Source: Nostoc sp. FACHB-110 (GTDB taxonomy: Bacteria; Cyanobacteriota; Cyanobacteriia; Cyanobacteriales; Nostocaceae). From it: a stretch of 64,000 bases of DNA. Shown here piece after piece: positions 10,702 to 20,535 of this stretch (its first letter is position 1; each line of letters starts with the position of its first letter). A program made the translations under genes and the position numbers. The stretch lies in assembly GCF_014697425.1 (NCBI RefSeq), contig NZ_JACJRU010000001.1, positions 434,001 to 498,000 on the forward strand, given 5' to 3'. The notes under the pieces were generated by a model. That model worked only from the letters and a program-made list of their open reading frames with translations. It was not told the origin of the DNA and did no database searches.

Positions 10702-10929
10702 TAGGTTAGGAAAAAATTGTAGGAGTGTATGTATGCAAAACCCTTACACCCCTACACCTCAAATCAATTGTGTTGCGGTAGAAAGTCAAAAACCTAGACT
10801 TGTCAGCAATACTAATTCCCTACTCCCTACTCCCTTTTTTATACTAGTAGAGTTAAAAACTAGGTCATTGTGGGAATACTAAACATAGAGTACAGACGGT
10901 GACTAGTTTATAAAGGGAGTCTTCACTTC

Positions 10930-13527
10930 ATGGGTTGGGTGAATCAAATACTCTTGAATTCGACACTCTTGCCATTAGGATTTATCTTATTGAGCAACAG
11001 TCCTACTCTGGCTCAAATACAGCCTGATGGAACTCTTAAAACCAATGTCAGTAGCAGTAACCCTCTTCAGATTACTGGTGGCACTATTGTTGGTAATAAT
11101 TTATTCCATAGCTTCAGCCAATTCTCTATTCCTCGCAACGTTTCTGTATTCTTCCAAACTACATCCGGTATTCAAAATATTTTTAGTCGCGTTACTGGCA
11201 ATAGTATTTCCTACATTGACGGAACTATCAACGCTAATGCCAATTTATTCTTACTCAACCCAGCCGGGATTATTTTTGGTAAAAATGCCCATTTGAGTAT
11301 TGCTGGTTCTTTTATTGGGACAACAGCCAACACAATTAAATTTGCAGATGGGAAAGAGTTCAACACTGACATCACTCAAACTCCTGTGTTAACCATAAGC
11401 GTACCTGTTGGTTTACAACTGGGATCTAATGCCGGAGGCATCCAAATACAAGGACAATTACAAGTTCCGACTAAGCAAACGTTGGCGTTAGTTGGGAGTC
11501 AAATTGATCTGACAGAAGCCAGACTAACGGCTCCTGATGGGCGGGTAGAGTTATGGGCGGTGCGAAATGCTGAGATCAAAATTGATCATCAAACAGGCTG
11601 GCAATTGACGAGCATAGCTAATACACCTGATTGGGGTACGATTACTTTGCAAAAAGTCTCATCGATTAACACCAATGGAACTAATGGTGGTGCTATCAAT
11701 ATTCGTGGGCGGGGTTTGACCTTACAAGATGGGTCAAACATTAGTTCCAGTACTTCCGGTGGTCAAGGGAAAGGAATTATTGTTAGCACCACAGATTTTG
11801 TTGAGATATTGGGAGCATCTACTTCAGGAAGATCCAGGACTTCCCTTGGCACTTCTGTTAGTGCCTCAAGTACTGGTCGTGCTGGAGATGTGGTAATTGA
11901 AACAGGAAGTTTACGCATTACTAATGGTGCATCGCTTCAATCTACAACTAGGGGTAACAACTCTAGAACAGGGGATATTTATATCCGCGCTACCGATATA
12001 GAGTTGACAGGTACTAATACTATTCCTAACCGTAATTTAGTCTCGCCTACTGACATTAATACTGTTTCTAGCGGGATGAATAATATCGGTGGCAACATCA
12101 CCATTGAAACAAATCGACTACGTACAGTTGATGGTGGACTGATTTCTTCCGATTTATTTGGTGGTCAATTAACAGCTACGGGCAGAACTGGAAATATTTC
12201 TATTCGAGCAACCGAGAGTTTTGAAATTGCAGGTAAAACTGTTGGCCAAAATTCCCTAGCTTCTGGAGTGACAAATTCTGTCCAGCAATCGGGAGCAGGT
12301 CAAGGAGGAAATATCGTCATTGAAACGGGCAGATTGCAGGTGAGCAATGGTGGTTCAATTCGCAGTACCTTAGCGGGAAATGGTACTGCAGGAAATATTA
12401 CTATCCGAGCTACAGATGTGGCTGTCAGTGACTCAGTTATTGAACCTTTGAGTGGGTTAGTGACTGGCATTAATACCTCTGTAGGTAAAAATGTAGTTGG
12501 CGTTGGTGGCACTATTAATTTAACCGCAGATAACTTAAGAGTCTTCCACGGTGGTCAAATCACTTCCTCAACACAAGGTCAGGGAAATGCTGGCGGTATT
12601 AACTTACAAGTGAAAAATCTTGATGTGCAGGGTATATCTCAGCCCTTAAGTAATGGTCAGATTTTACCCAGTAGCATTGCCGCATCTTCAGTAACTAACT
12701 TTGCCGCAGGTTCTGTAAATATTCAAGCTGATACAGTACACATCCGTGATAATGCTCAAATCTCTGTCAGTAATATAGGCACAGGCGATGCCGGGAATCT
12801 GAATTTGAATGCTCGTCAGCTTTTCTTGGATAATGGCGCTGGCTTACGTTCTGAAGTGAATGGTGGCAGTCAGGGAAATATTCAACTGCAACTAGATGAT
12901 GTGTTATTGCTGCGACATGGTAGCAAAATTAGTGCCAATGCCAGTGGTAATTCTACTGGAGGCAATATCAATCTTAATGCACCCATCATTGTTGGTTTAG
13001 AAGATAGTGATATTATTGCCAATGCGATTCAAGGTCGTGGCGGTAATATTCAAATTACCACTCAGGGAATTATCGGGTTAGCATATCGTTCGCAACTCAC
13101 TCCAGAAAATGATATTACTGCCAGTTCTGAATTTGGGGTAAATGGGACAGTCGAAGTGAATAATGTTGGTGTTGACCCCAATTCTGGTTTAGTAGAATTA
13201 CCCGCTAATGTCACTGATCAATCGCAGCAAATAGCAAATGGTTGTGATAGCAATCAAGGTAGTAGTTTTGTCGCTATAGGACGCGGTGGAATACCACAAA
13301 ATCCGACTCAAGAAATTAATAGCGATCGCATTTGGTCTGATGTCCGCAATCTGACCACATTTGGCAAATCTGGCAGTATCAATGCACAAGCACCTCCTAC
13401 TTTACAAGTGCTGACCCAAGCAACTTCTTGGCGGCGTAATCCTCAAGGACAAATTGAGCTTGTCGCTCCTCAATCACCTACAAATATCAATCCGCAATTA
13501 ACTTGTAATGCGCTTTTACAAAATTAA
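10930..13527 (+). CDS. Two-partner secretion exoprotein, filamentous haemagglutinin N-terminal domain (second copy)
   Basis: An 865-residue secreted protein and a paralogue of the exoprotein at 2922-5375. It has a signal peptide (about residues 1-28, ending TLAQ), a TPS domain with NLFHSFSQFSI and LFLLNPAGIIFGKNAHLSIAGSF, a long beta-helical repeat region rich in GNI.IETG and GGNI elements, and the same C-terminal block (SGLVELPANV, SSFVAIGRGGIPQNPTQEI, RIWSDVRNL, TSWRRNPQGQIEL, a terminal Cys). An AGGGAG ribosome site lies 10 bases before the ATG. No transporter gene follows it, so it presumably depends on the TpsB encoded at 5458-7245 or one elsewhere. It is the first gene of a row with CHAT, DUF928 and CHASE2-kinase genes, an association common in filamentous cyanobacteria. 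Confidence 0.93.
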   Translation: MGWVNQILLNSTLLPLGFILLSNSPTLAQIQPDGTLKTNVSSSNPLQITGGTIVGNNLFHSFSQFSIPRNVSVFFQTTSGIQNIFSRVTGNSISYIDGTINANANLFLLNPAGIIFGKNAHLSIAGSFIGTTANTIKFADGKEFNTDITQTPVLTISVPVGLQLGSNAGGIQIQGQLQVPTKQTLALVGSQIDLTEARLTAPDGRVELWAVRNAEIKIDHQTGWQLTSIANTPDWGTITLQKVSSINTNGTNGGAINIRGRGLTLQDGSNISSSTSGGQGKGIIVSTTDFVEILGASTSGRSRTSLGTSVSASSTGRAGDVVIETGSLRITNGASLQSTTRGNNSRTGDIYIRATDIELTGTNTIPNRNLVSPTDINTVSSGMNNIGGNITIETNRLRTVDGGLISSDLFGGQLTATGRTGNISIRATESFEIAGKTVGQNSLASGVTNSVQQSGAGQGGNIVIETGRLQVSNGGSIRSTLAGNGTAGNITIRATDVAVSDSVIEPLSGLVTGINTSVGKNVVGVGGTINLTADNLRVFHGGQITSSTQGQGNAGGINLQVKNLDVQGISQPLSNGQILPSSIAASSVTNFAAGSVNIQADTVHIRDNAQISVSNIGTGDAGNLNLNARQLFLDNGAGLRSEVNGGSQGNIQLQLDDVLLLRHGSKISANASGNSTGGNINLNAPIIVGLEDSDIIANAIQGRGGNIQITTQGIIGLAYRSQLTPENDITASSEFGVNGTVEVNNVGVDPNSGLVELPANVTDQSQQIANGCDSNQGSSFVAIGRGGIPQNPTQEINSDRIWSDVRNLTTFGKSGSINAQAPPTLQVLTQATSWRRNPQGQIELVAPQSPTNINPQLTCNALLQN

Positions 13528-13595
13528 TTTCCTGCATACATTTTGGACAAGCGATCGCCATAATTTTTCTCTTACCTCTTAACCTATAACTACCT

Positions 13596-16160
13596 ATGAA
13601 TTTCCGCAGAAAACAACGTCGTTGGCTATATCTCAGTTTGAGTATTTTAAGTTTGTGTTTAGCAGTCACAATCACACCTGCTCAAGCATCTCGACCAGTA
13701 TCGACTAATTCTCTGGCTAGTCTCAATGTCATCTCAACTACAGAATCTACCAATTGGCTAGAACAGGGACGACAATTTTACCAGTCAGGTAGCTTTGCAG
13801 AAGCAGTGAACGCTTGGCAGATGGCAGTACAAAATTACCATCAACAAGGCGATCGCGTTAACGAAGCCGTCAGTTTGAGCTATTTGTCATTAGCACAACA
13901 AGAACTCAATCAATGGGAAGCTGCACAAAAGTCTATCGAAGAAAGTGTAAAGATTTTACAAAGTTCTCAGCCTTCTGCTAATGCTATTATTTGGGCGCAA
14001 ATACTGAATACTCAGGCGAATTTAAAACTACGTACAGATAAAGCAGAAACAGCCCTAGAAATTTGGCAACAAGCTCAAAAATATTATGAGCAGGCAGGGG
14101 ATAAAATTGGCAGTTTAGGTAGTCAAATTAACCAAGCACAAGCCTTACAAAGTTTAGGATTTTATCGTCGTTCAAAACAACAGTTAGAAGCCTTAGTGCA
14201 AAAGCTGATAGCAATGCCAGATTCCGAAATCAAAGTGAGTGGATTGCGATCGCTTGGTTTAGCTTTGCACGCCATTGGTGATCACAACAGTCAGCAAGTA
14301 TTAGAACAAAGTTTAGCCGCAGCCAAGCAAATTCAAGCTCAAACTCAGTTAAGTTCGATTCTGGCAAGTTTAGGAAAAGTTGCTTCTGACTTTAAAGACC
14401 CAGAAGCCGCCTTAAATTACTTTGAAGATGCAGAAACCGCCGCAACAAACCCCAATGAAGCTTTGCAAGCGCGACTAGCTCGGTTCAAATTATTAGTAGA
14501 CTACGACAAACTCGAATATGCTATTCCCCTAGCACCACAATTACGACAGCAGTTATCAGAACTACCACCTAGTCATACTTCCCTTGGTGCAGCGATTAAT
14601 TTTGTTGCCACCTTGAATCGGTTAAAAAATCCAGATCAAATCTTACCAAGTCAAGAGTCAGCACAATTAATGGCAGACACAGTTAAATCTGCCCAAAAAC
14701 TTCAGGATGGCAGCGCTGAAGCCTACGCACTCCATGAATGGTCACAACTATACAGCCATACAAAACAGTGGTCTGATGCACAGCGACTAGCGGAAAAATC
14801 CCTGAATATTGCCCGTCAACTCCAAGCAGATGATTTAATCGCGCAATCAGCATGGCAAGTAGGCAAATTGTCTAAACAACAAGGCAAACATTCAGAAGCC
14901 ATTAAAGCTTATACAGAAGCAGTCAAATCATTAAAAGCACTCCGAGGAGATATGGTTGCAGTCAACCCAGATGTGCAATTTTCTTTTCGAGAAAGTGTTG
15001 AGCCTGTGTATCGGGAACTAGTAAGTTTATTGCTAGATGAACAACCTACTCAAGCGGCATTAACCCAAGCGCGCGAATTGATTGAGTCACTGCAAATTGC
15101 CGAACTTGATAACTTTTTCCGTGAAGCTTGTTTAGATAAAGCACAACAAATAGACAAAGTAGACCCTACAGCAACAATTATTTACCCGATTATTTTAAGC
15201 GATCGCTTGGGCATCATTTTCTCCCAAGCAGGAAAACCACTGCGTTATTATGCCACTTCCAAATCTCAAACAGAAATTGAGCAAACTCTAGACCAATTCT
15301 TAATTGCACTCAATCCAGTCTCTAACTCTAAACTTCGAGATCAATTGTCCCAGGAGATTTATGACTGGCTGATTCGCCCAGCAGAAGCAGATCAAGCCTT
15401 TAAAGACACTAAAACCCTAGTGTTTGTCTTAGATGGTCGATTGCGAAACATTCCAATGGCAGCTTTGTACGACGGTAAGCAATATTTAATTGAGAAGTAT
15501 GCAGTTGCCCTCTCACCAGGCTTACAACTGATGGCGGCGCGATCGCTCCAACAAAAGCAAATTGACGCAGTTATTGGTGGTATCAGTGAATCTCGTGCTG
15601 GCTTTAGTGCCTTGCCTGCTGTGGAATCAGAAGTTAAACAAATCTCTAAAAAAATTCCATCATCGTTCTTACTCAATCAACAATTTACCAGTCAAGCCCT
15701 AGCAGATCGCGTCAAATTAGGAAAAGCAAATATTGTCCACTTAGCAACCCACGGACAATTTAGCTCTCGTCTCGAAGATACTTTCTTACTTACGTGGGAT
15801 GGACAAGTGAACGTGAAAGAATTGTCTGAACTTCTGAAAAATCGTAGTGGTAATTCAGCAAAAGCGATCGAATTATTAGTCTTAAGTGCCTGTGATACGG
15901 CTAGTGGTGATGATCGAGCCGCACTGGGATTAGCTGGTTTAGCCGTTAAATCCGGCGCTCGTTCTACTGTTGCGACACTTTGGCCTGTCAAAGATAAAGC
16001 AGCCCAGATGCTGATGACTCGTTTCTATGACCAACTACGGCAACCCAAAATCACTAAAGCTGAAGCCCTAAGACAAGCACAAATCAACATGATTCGCCAA
16101 ACAGATTTTCGAGATCCTTTCTTTTGGTCTGCCTTTGTTTTAGTTGGCAATTGGTCATAA
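13596..16160 (+). CDS. Exported TPR-CHAT domain protein (putative caspase-like peptidase)
   Basis: An 854-residue protein. It starts with a signal peptide (basic MNFRRKQRRWLY, hydrophobic core, then PAQA). Residues about 50-470 are tetratricopeptide repeats (for example WLEQGRQFYQSGSFAEAVNAWQMA and AIKAYTEAVKSL). The C-terminal third is a CHAT domain with both predicted catalytic residues in place: His719 in HLATHGQF and Cys766 in LSACDTA, followed by LGLAGLAVKSGARSTVATLWPV. CHAT domains belong to the caspase/separase-like clan CD peptidases. Because of the signal peptide this one should act in the periplasm or outside the cell, unlike CHAT proteases of intracellular defence systems. It lies 68 bases after the exoprotein gene, and a hairpin terminator follows it at 16183-16208. 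Proteolysis of the neighbouring exoprotein is a guess from context only. Confidence 0.92.
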   Translation: MNFRRKQRRWLYLSLSILSLCLAVTITPAQASRPVSTNSLASLNVISTTESTNWLEQGRQFYQSGSFAEAVNAWQMAVQNYHQQGDRVNEAVSLSYLSLAQQELNQWEAAQKSIEESVKILQSSQPSANAIIWAQILNTQANLKLRTDKAETALEIWQQAQKYYEQAGDKIGSLGSQINQAQALQSLGFYRRSKQQLEALVQKLIAMPDSEIKVSGLRSLGLALHAIGDHNSQQVLEQSLAAAKQIQAQTQLSSILASLGKVASDFKDPEAALNYFEDAETAATNPNEALQARLARFKLLVDYDKLEYAIPLAPQLRQQLSELPPSHTSLGAAINFVATLNRLKNPDQILPSQESAQLMADTVKSAQKLQDGSAEAYALHEWSQLYSHTKQWSDAQRLAEKSLNIARQLQADDLIAQSAWQVGKLSKQQGKHSEAIKAYTEAVKSLKALRGDMVAVNPDVQFSFRESVEPVYRELVSLLLDEQPTQAALTQARELIESLQIAELDNFFREACLDKAQQIDKVDPTATIIYPIILSDRLGIIFSQAGKPLRYYATSKSQTEIEQTLDQFLIALNPVSNSKLRDQLSQEIYDWLIRPAEADQAFKDTKTLVFVLDGRLRNIPMAALYDGKQYLIEKYAVALSPGLQLMAARSLQQKQIDAVIGGISESRAGFSALPAVESEVKQISKKIPSSFLLNQQFTSQALADRVKLGKANIVHLATHGQFSSRLEDTFLLTWDGQVNVKELSELLKNRSGNSAKAIELLVLSACDTASGDDRAALGLAGLAVKSGARSTVATLWPVKDKAAQMLMTRFYDQLRQPKITKAEALRQAQINMIRQTDFRDPFFWSAFVLVGNWS

Positions 16161-16182
16161 TTACGTAATATCACTATCATAG

Positions 16183-16208
16183 AAAGCGTTAAAAAAAACG
16201 CTTTTTTT
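16183..16208 (+). terminator. Intrinsic terminator after the CHAT gene
   Basis: AAAGCGTT (16183-16190), a loop of six A, then AACGCTTT (16197-16204) running into more T residues. It lies 22 bases after the CHAT stop codon, so the exoprotein-CHAT transcript probably ends here at least in part and the DUF928 gene has its own promoter. Confidence 0.85.
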
Positions 16209-16346
16209 ATACAATTTTGACCGATATTCAGATATAAAAGCTAGTAGTATTCGCCAATTTGCATATGGTTTAGCAGCATCAATGAATTATTGACACAGTG
16301 ATTGTTTGAGTATTTTCCATTACCATTTAATGAAATGAGGTCAAGG

Positions 16347-17402
16347 ATGATGAAAAGCCAATATCTAGCTAGTACATTGAGTATCATTGCTCTCATTGCT
16401 AGCAGTGCATGGGCTAGTGCCTATGCTGTTACATTTACACCTCCTGTCAAAAACACCGCGCCTACACAGTCAACAGGAGGAGCTTCTCGCGGTAGCATCT
16501 TTATCCCAAAACAAAGTAACAGCGCACCTAAACAGTCAACAGGAGGAGCTTCTCGCGGTAACATCTTTACCCCAAAACAAAGTAACAATGCACCTAGACA
16601 AGCATCTGGTGGTGCATCTCGCGGGAATCTTTTTACTCCGAAGCAAAGTAACAATGCTCCTCAACAAGCATCTGGAGGTGCATCTCGTGGCAATCTTTTT
16701 ACCCCTAAAAAAGGTAATAGTACTCCCGAACAAGCATCTGCAGGCGCATCTCGTGGCAATCTTTTTACCCCTAAAAAAGGTAGTAGTATTCCCGAACAAG
16801 CATCTGGAGGTGCTTCCCGTCTTGGTACTTACTACTTGAATCCTTCGACTGTAGCTGCATCAGGGCCAGCAGCCCTAATCGCAGTTTTGCCAGAAAGTTT
16901 TTATGGCACAACAGTTTCGGAACGCCCCACAATTTTGGTATATCTCCCTACTTCTAATGCACAAGAAGCTGTGTTCAGCCTCAAAGATGAAGCTGGTAAC
17001 ACACAGTATCAAATGACCATTAATGTTCCCGCCAAAGCTGGAGTTATCCCCATCAAATTACCCGCAGATGCACCAGCTTTAGCGGTTGGCAAAAACTATC
17101 AATGGTTCTTGGCTCTGAAAGTAGACGGAGTACTTAATCCCAGTACACCTTATGTTGATGGTTGGATTGAGCGTATTCAACCTAATGCCGAATTAGCAAC
17201 ACAAATGCAAGAGGAAGATGCTCTCAAACGCGCAGTTGCTTTCGGTAAAAATGGGGTATGGTATGACTGTGTAGCAACAATGGCTCTGCTGCACACTACT
17301 CAACCTCAAAATGTGCAGCTGATTCAGCAATGGGAAGAACTGCTTTCTTCGGTGAGCTTAAAGGATATTGCAACAGTTCCTTTAGTCGCATCAACTAATT
17401 AA
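16347..17402 (+). CDS. DUF928 family exported protein with 22-residue tandem repeats
   Basis: The frame is open from a TTG at 16302, but the ATG pair at 16347/16350 is preferred: it follows a GAGG site and gives a clean signal peptide (MMKSQYLASTLSIIALIASSAWASAYA). The 351-residue protein then has six head-to-tail units of 22 residues of the form N.AP.Q.(S/A)(T/S)GGASRGN(I/L)F.PK, and from about residue 145 a DUF928 domain (TVSERPTILVYLP, FSLKDEAGNTQY, GKNYQWFLALKVDG, GVWYDCVATMALLH). DUF928 proteins are of unknown function and found mostly in cyanobacteria next to CHAT, TPS and CHASE2 genes, as here. The repeat tract suggests a flexible surface-exposed linker whose copy number can vary. Confidence 0.85.
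   Translation: MMKSQYLASTLSIIALIASSAWASAYAVTFTPPVKNTAPTQSTGGASRGSIFIPKQSNSAPKQSTGGASRGNIFTPKQSNNAPRQASGGASRGNLFTPKQSNNAPQQASGGASRGNLFTPKKGNSTPEQASAGASRGNLFTPKKGSSIPEQASGGASRLGTYYLNPSTVAASGPAALIAVLPESFYGTTVSERPTILVYLPTSNAQEAVFSLKDEAGNTQYQMTINVPAKAGVIPIKLPADAPALAVGKNYQWFLALKVDGVLNPSTPYVDGWIERIQPNAELATQMQEEDALKRAVAFGKNGVWYDCVATMALLHTTQPQNVQLIQQWEELLSSVSLKDIATVPLVASTN
16452..16847 (+). repeat. Six tandem 66-bp coding repeats
   Basis: Six in-frame 66-base units inside the DUF928 gene. Units 1 and 2 share CAGTCAACAGGAGGAGCTTC, units 3 to 6 share CAAGCATCTGGxGGTGCATC; the last unit diverges after GGASR. The internal identity of units 4 and 5 (AATCTTTTTACCCCTAAAAA) points to recent unit duplication. 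Confidence 0.9.
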
Positions 17403-17736
17403 ATACTGGGGAAATGGGGAATAGTTAATTTTTTGGCTGTTCCCTATTTTCTCATGACAAATCCGAAATAAGTGTGATTGAGGCTGACAAATATTCATTC
17501 AATTAAAACTTACGTAAAAACCTTTGATAGGAATCACCAAAGCAGTTATAACATTGATAGATACACAAACTTAGACAGCAAAAAAATTTTCACTCTATCA
17601 TCTGCTTAAAACCTAATTCCACCATTTTCAGGCAGTTCCCACACCTTGCTGATGTCCGGCTTTGCGATTTGTTGATTTCTGGCTGGTACGTAAGTTGAGT
17701 AAATATTATTTGAACTTCAAGCCTCTAGCAAAATTT
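17403..17736. other. Intergenic region with weak terminator-like hairpin
   Basis: GGGAA (17417-17421) can pair with TTCCC (17440-17444) with a few extra pairs outside, followed by TATTTTC; this is a plausible but weak terminator for the DUF928 gene. The remainder probably contains the promoter of the CHASE2 kinase gene; no other structure was seen. Confidence 0.4.
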
Positions 17737-20535
17737 ATGTGGCGTAAATTCCAAGTATTCATTCAACGTTCTCGGAGTGTTTTGGTTATTACTCCCAGCG
17801 TTGCTCTCATCGTTATAATTGGAAACTCATTAGGACTTTTTAACTTGCCTGAGTGGAAACTGCGTGATGAATGGGTGCGACAGAGAGCGCAAAACACTAT
17901 AGCTAAAGACATTGTAATTGTCACAATAGATGAAAACGATATTCAATCTGTCGGGAAATGGCCAATTCCAGATTGGTCACTAGCACAATTAATCGCCAAA
18001 ATCCGATCGCAACAACCCCGCGCCATTGGCTTGGATCTTTATCGAGATTTACCAGAAGGCAAGGGACATGAAGAACTTGTCAAGATTTTCCGTAGCACTC
18101 CTAATTTGATTGGCGTTGAAAAAATTACTGGAGAGCGTGTCAATCCTCCACCAGAATTACAAAAACTCGATCAAGTAGGATTAGCTGATTTGGTGTTAGA
18201 TGGCGATCGCCATATCCGTCGAGCCTTACTGACCGCCACTGATGCTAAACAAGAAGGAAAAATTAAAGCAGGACTAGCAACTGTTATCGCACTGAAGTAT
18301 CTAGAAGCCGAAAAAATTAGCTTAGAAGCTGTTGATGAAAAACAACAAAAGTTTCGACTAGGTAAGCAAGTTTACTTACCACTACAAAATCAAGAAGCTG
18401 GTTATTCTGATACTGATGTAGGCGGCTATCAAATTTTGCTCAATTGGTATGGTGCAGAAACCGCATTTCGTACAGTGACAATGCGCGATGTGTTGGCAGG
18501 CAAAATTCCGGCAAATTTGATGCGCGATCGCATGGTGTTTATTGGTTCAACTGCTGCCAGTACCAATGACTTTTTTAGCACACCTTTTAGTTCTTCCTTG
18601 GTTTCTGCTCAAAAGCCTACAGCTGGCGTATTAATTCATGCCAATATTGCCCATCAAATAGTCCAAGGCGCAAGAACCGGAAAAGCGAATTTGCAAGGTA
18701 TTTCTGGAATAAATACTTCATTGTGGATTATTTTGTGGTCTTGGATTGGTGCTGGTGGCAGTTGGTATTTAGCAAATTTGCGTACTCAGCGAAAGATTCC
18801 AGGTGGCAAAATTCTTTGGGCAAGTGTTGGCATCAATGGCTTATTGCTTGGTGGCGGCTATGGAATGTTTTTATCGGGCATGTTAATTCCGATCACACCT
18901 ACCTTAGCTGCATTTATTAGTAGCGTCATTGCCACAACAAATGCCAATAAACAACAGAAGTTAGAAGAAGCAAATCGGCAGCTAGAAATTGCCAATGGTC
19001 AACTACTAGATTATTCCAAAACTTTAGAATTCAAAGTAGAAGAACGCACTCGTGAATTGTGGGAAGCAAAGCAAGCTGCTGATGCCGCTAACGAAGCTAA
19101 AAGTGAATTTTTAGCTAATATGAGCCATGAGCTACGTACACCACTCAATGGCATTCTGGGTTTTGCTCAAGTGCTAGAACTATCGCCAGATTTAACCGAA
19201 AAAAATCGTGAAGGTGTTAGTATCATTTACCAATGTGGCTCTCATTTGTTGATGTTGATCAATGACATTCTGGATCTGTCGAAAATCGAAGCGCGAAAAT
19301 TAGAATTATTTCCCACTGTTGTCAATTTGCGTACTTTCTTACATAGTGTTACGGAGATTTGCAGTATTCGTGCCGAACAAAAAGCAATTGGATTCAATAT
19401 TGTAATTGACAATTCCCTGCCAGTTGCAATTAAAGTGGATGAAAAACGTCTGCGACAAGTGTTGATTAACTTACTAGGTAATGCAATCAAATTCACAGAC
19501 AGTGGTAACGTTACTTTTAAAGTAGATGTCATTGATCAATATTTGCCGCAGACGACAAATGAGACCGAAGAAATCAGACATCTCAAGATTCGCTTCCAAA
19601 TAGAAGATACAGGTATTGGAATGTCACCAGACCAACTCCAGAAAATCTTTTTGGCCTTTGAGCAAGTAGGTGAAGCGGGAAGAAAATCTGAAGGTACTGG
19701 TTTGGGATTAGCAATTAGCCAAAGAATCGCAGCTTTGATGGGTAGCGAAATTCAAGTGCAAAGCCGTTTAGGTGAAGGTAGTTTATTTTGGCTAGATTTG
19801 AGCGTACCAGTTCCCATTTCCCATGATTGGAATACAGAAATCATGAATTCAGACAATGAAAAAATTGTCGGGATTCAAGGTAATGCGCCGCAGATTTTAA
19901 TTGTTGATGATGATCAAAATCATCTGTCGATGTTGAGTGGCTTACTCAAAGAAATTGGTTGTCAAACTTTAGAAGCAATTGACGGTAAACAAGGACTAAA
20001 ACTAGCAAATGAACATCAAATAGATGTAATTATGCTTGATTTAGCTATGCCGAATATGGATGGCTTTGAGTTGATGCTTCACTTACAAGAAAATCCCCGA
20101 ACTAGTTCTATTCCCATTATTGTTTCTAGTGCCAGAGTCTTTGAAGAAAATCAGCAACGCAGTTTAGAAGCCGGAGCTACAGCCTTTTTAAGCAAACCCT
20201 TGCAAATTGATGAACTATTCAATGCACTGAAATCGCTACTCAAAATTGACTGGATTTATCATCAATCTCAACTTCAGCTTTCACCTGTCAATAATCAGCC
20301 AATAAATCATCATGGTGAATTGATTTTGCCATCTCAAGATGTTTTGCAACAGCTATATCATCTGGCCATGATGGGAGATATTGCGGCAATTGAGGGAATT
20401 ATAAAGGAGCTAGTCAAACAAGACAGTCAGTTAACGAACTTTGCAACTGAGTTAGGTAAACTCACAGCAAACTTTCAAACTGCCAAAATCCGTAAGTTCT
20501 TAAAATCATTTGTCACCACGGAGTCACATCAATGA
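17737..20535 (+). CDS. CHASE2 sensor hybrid histidine kinase
   Basis: The frame opens at a TTG (17662), but the ATG at 17737 immediately precedes a basic stretch and the first membrane helix ([15 protein letters not shown]), so I place the start there (932 residues). Order of parts: transmembrane helix; extracytoplasmic CHASE2 sensor domain (about residues 45-320, with [17 protein letters not shown] and GLDLYRDLP typical of the family); two or three membrane helices (about 330-410); coiled coil; HisKA with [16 protein letters not shown]; HATPase with LGNAIKF, DTGIGM and GTGLGLAIS; and a C-terminal receiver with the phospho-acceptor Asp in [12 protein letters not shown]. It should sense a signal outside the inner membrane, plausibly connected with the secreted TPS, CHAT and DUF928 proteins encoded just upstream. 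Its stop overlaps the next start by ATGA, so the two are co-translated. Confidence 0.93.
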   Translation: MWRKFQVFIQRSRSVLVITPSVALIVIIGNSLGLFNLPEWKLRDEWVRQRAQNTIAKDIVIVTIDENDIQSVGKWPIPDWSLAQLIAKIRSQQPRAIGLDLYRDLPEGKGHEELVKIFRSTPNLIGVEKITGERVNPPPELQKLDQVGLADLVLDGDRHIRRALLTATDAKQEGKIKAGLATVIALKYLEAEKISLEAVDEKQQKFRLGKQVYLPLQNQEAGYSDTDVGGYQILLNWYGAETAFRTVTMRDVLAGKIPANLMRDRMVFIGSTAASTNDFFSTPFSSSLVSAQKPTAGVLIHANIAHQIVQGARTGKANLQGISGINTSLWIILWSWIGAGGSWYLANLRTQRKIPGGKILWASVGINGLLLGGGYGMFLSGMLIPITPTLAAFISSVIATTNANKQQKLEEANRQLEIANGQLLDYSKTLEFKVEERTRELWEAKQAADAANEAKSEFLANMSHELRTPLNGILGFAQVLELSPDLTEKNREGVSIIYQCGSHLLMLINDILDLSKIEARKLELFPTVVNLRTFLHSVTEICSIRAEQKAIGFNIVIDNSLPVAIKVDEKRLRQVLINLLGNAIKFTDSGNVTFKVDVIDQYLPQTTNETEEIRHLKIRFQIEDTGIGMSPDQLQKIFLAFEQVGEAGRKSEGTGLGLAISQRIAALMGSEIQVQSRLGEGSLFWLDLSVPVPISHDWNTEIMNSDNEKIVGIQGNAPQILIVDDDQNHLSMLSGLLKEIGCQTLEAIDGKQGLKLANEHQIDVIMLDLAMPNMDGFELMLHLQENPRTSSIPIIVSSARVFEENQQRSLEAGATAFLSKPLQIDELFNALKSLLKIDWIYHQSQLQLSPVNNQPINHHGELILPSQDVLQQLYHLAMMGDIAAIEGIIKELVKQDSQLTNFATELGKLTANFQTAKIRKFLKSFVTTESHQ

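Noticed and set aside
10655-10882. A 75-codon frame overlapping the end of the pilin-G/H gene
   Set aside because: It overlaps the preceding gene by 47 bases, its sequence is low in complexity and built partly from repeat-like CCCTTACACCCCTACACC text, and it has no ribosome site or family resemblance.
16421-16839. Repetitive open frames on both strands of the DUF928 gene
   Set aside because: They are phase-shifted readings of the in-frame 66-bp repeats; only the DUF928 frame has a signal peptide and domain.
16452-16847. Regular repeats suggesting a CRISPR array
   Set aside because: The units are contiguous without spacers and are translated as part of a protein.
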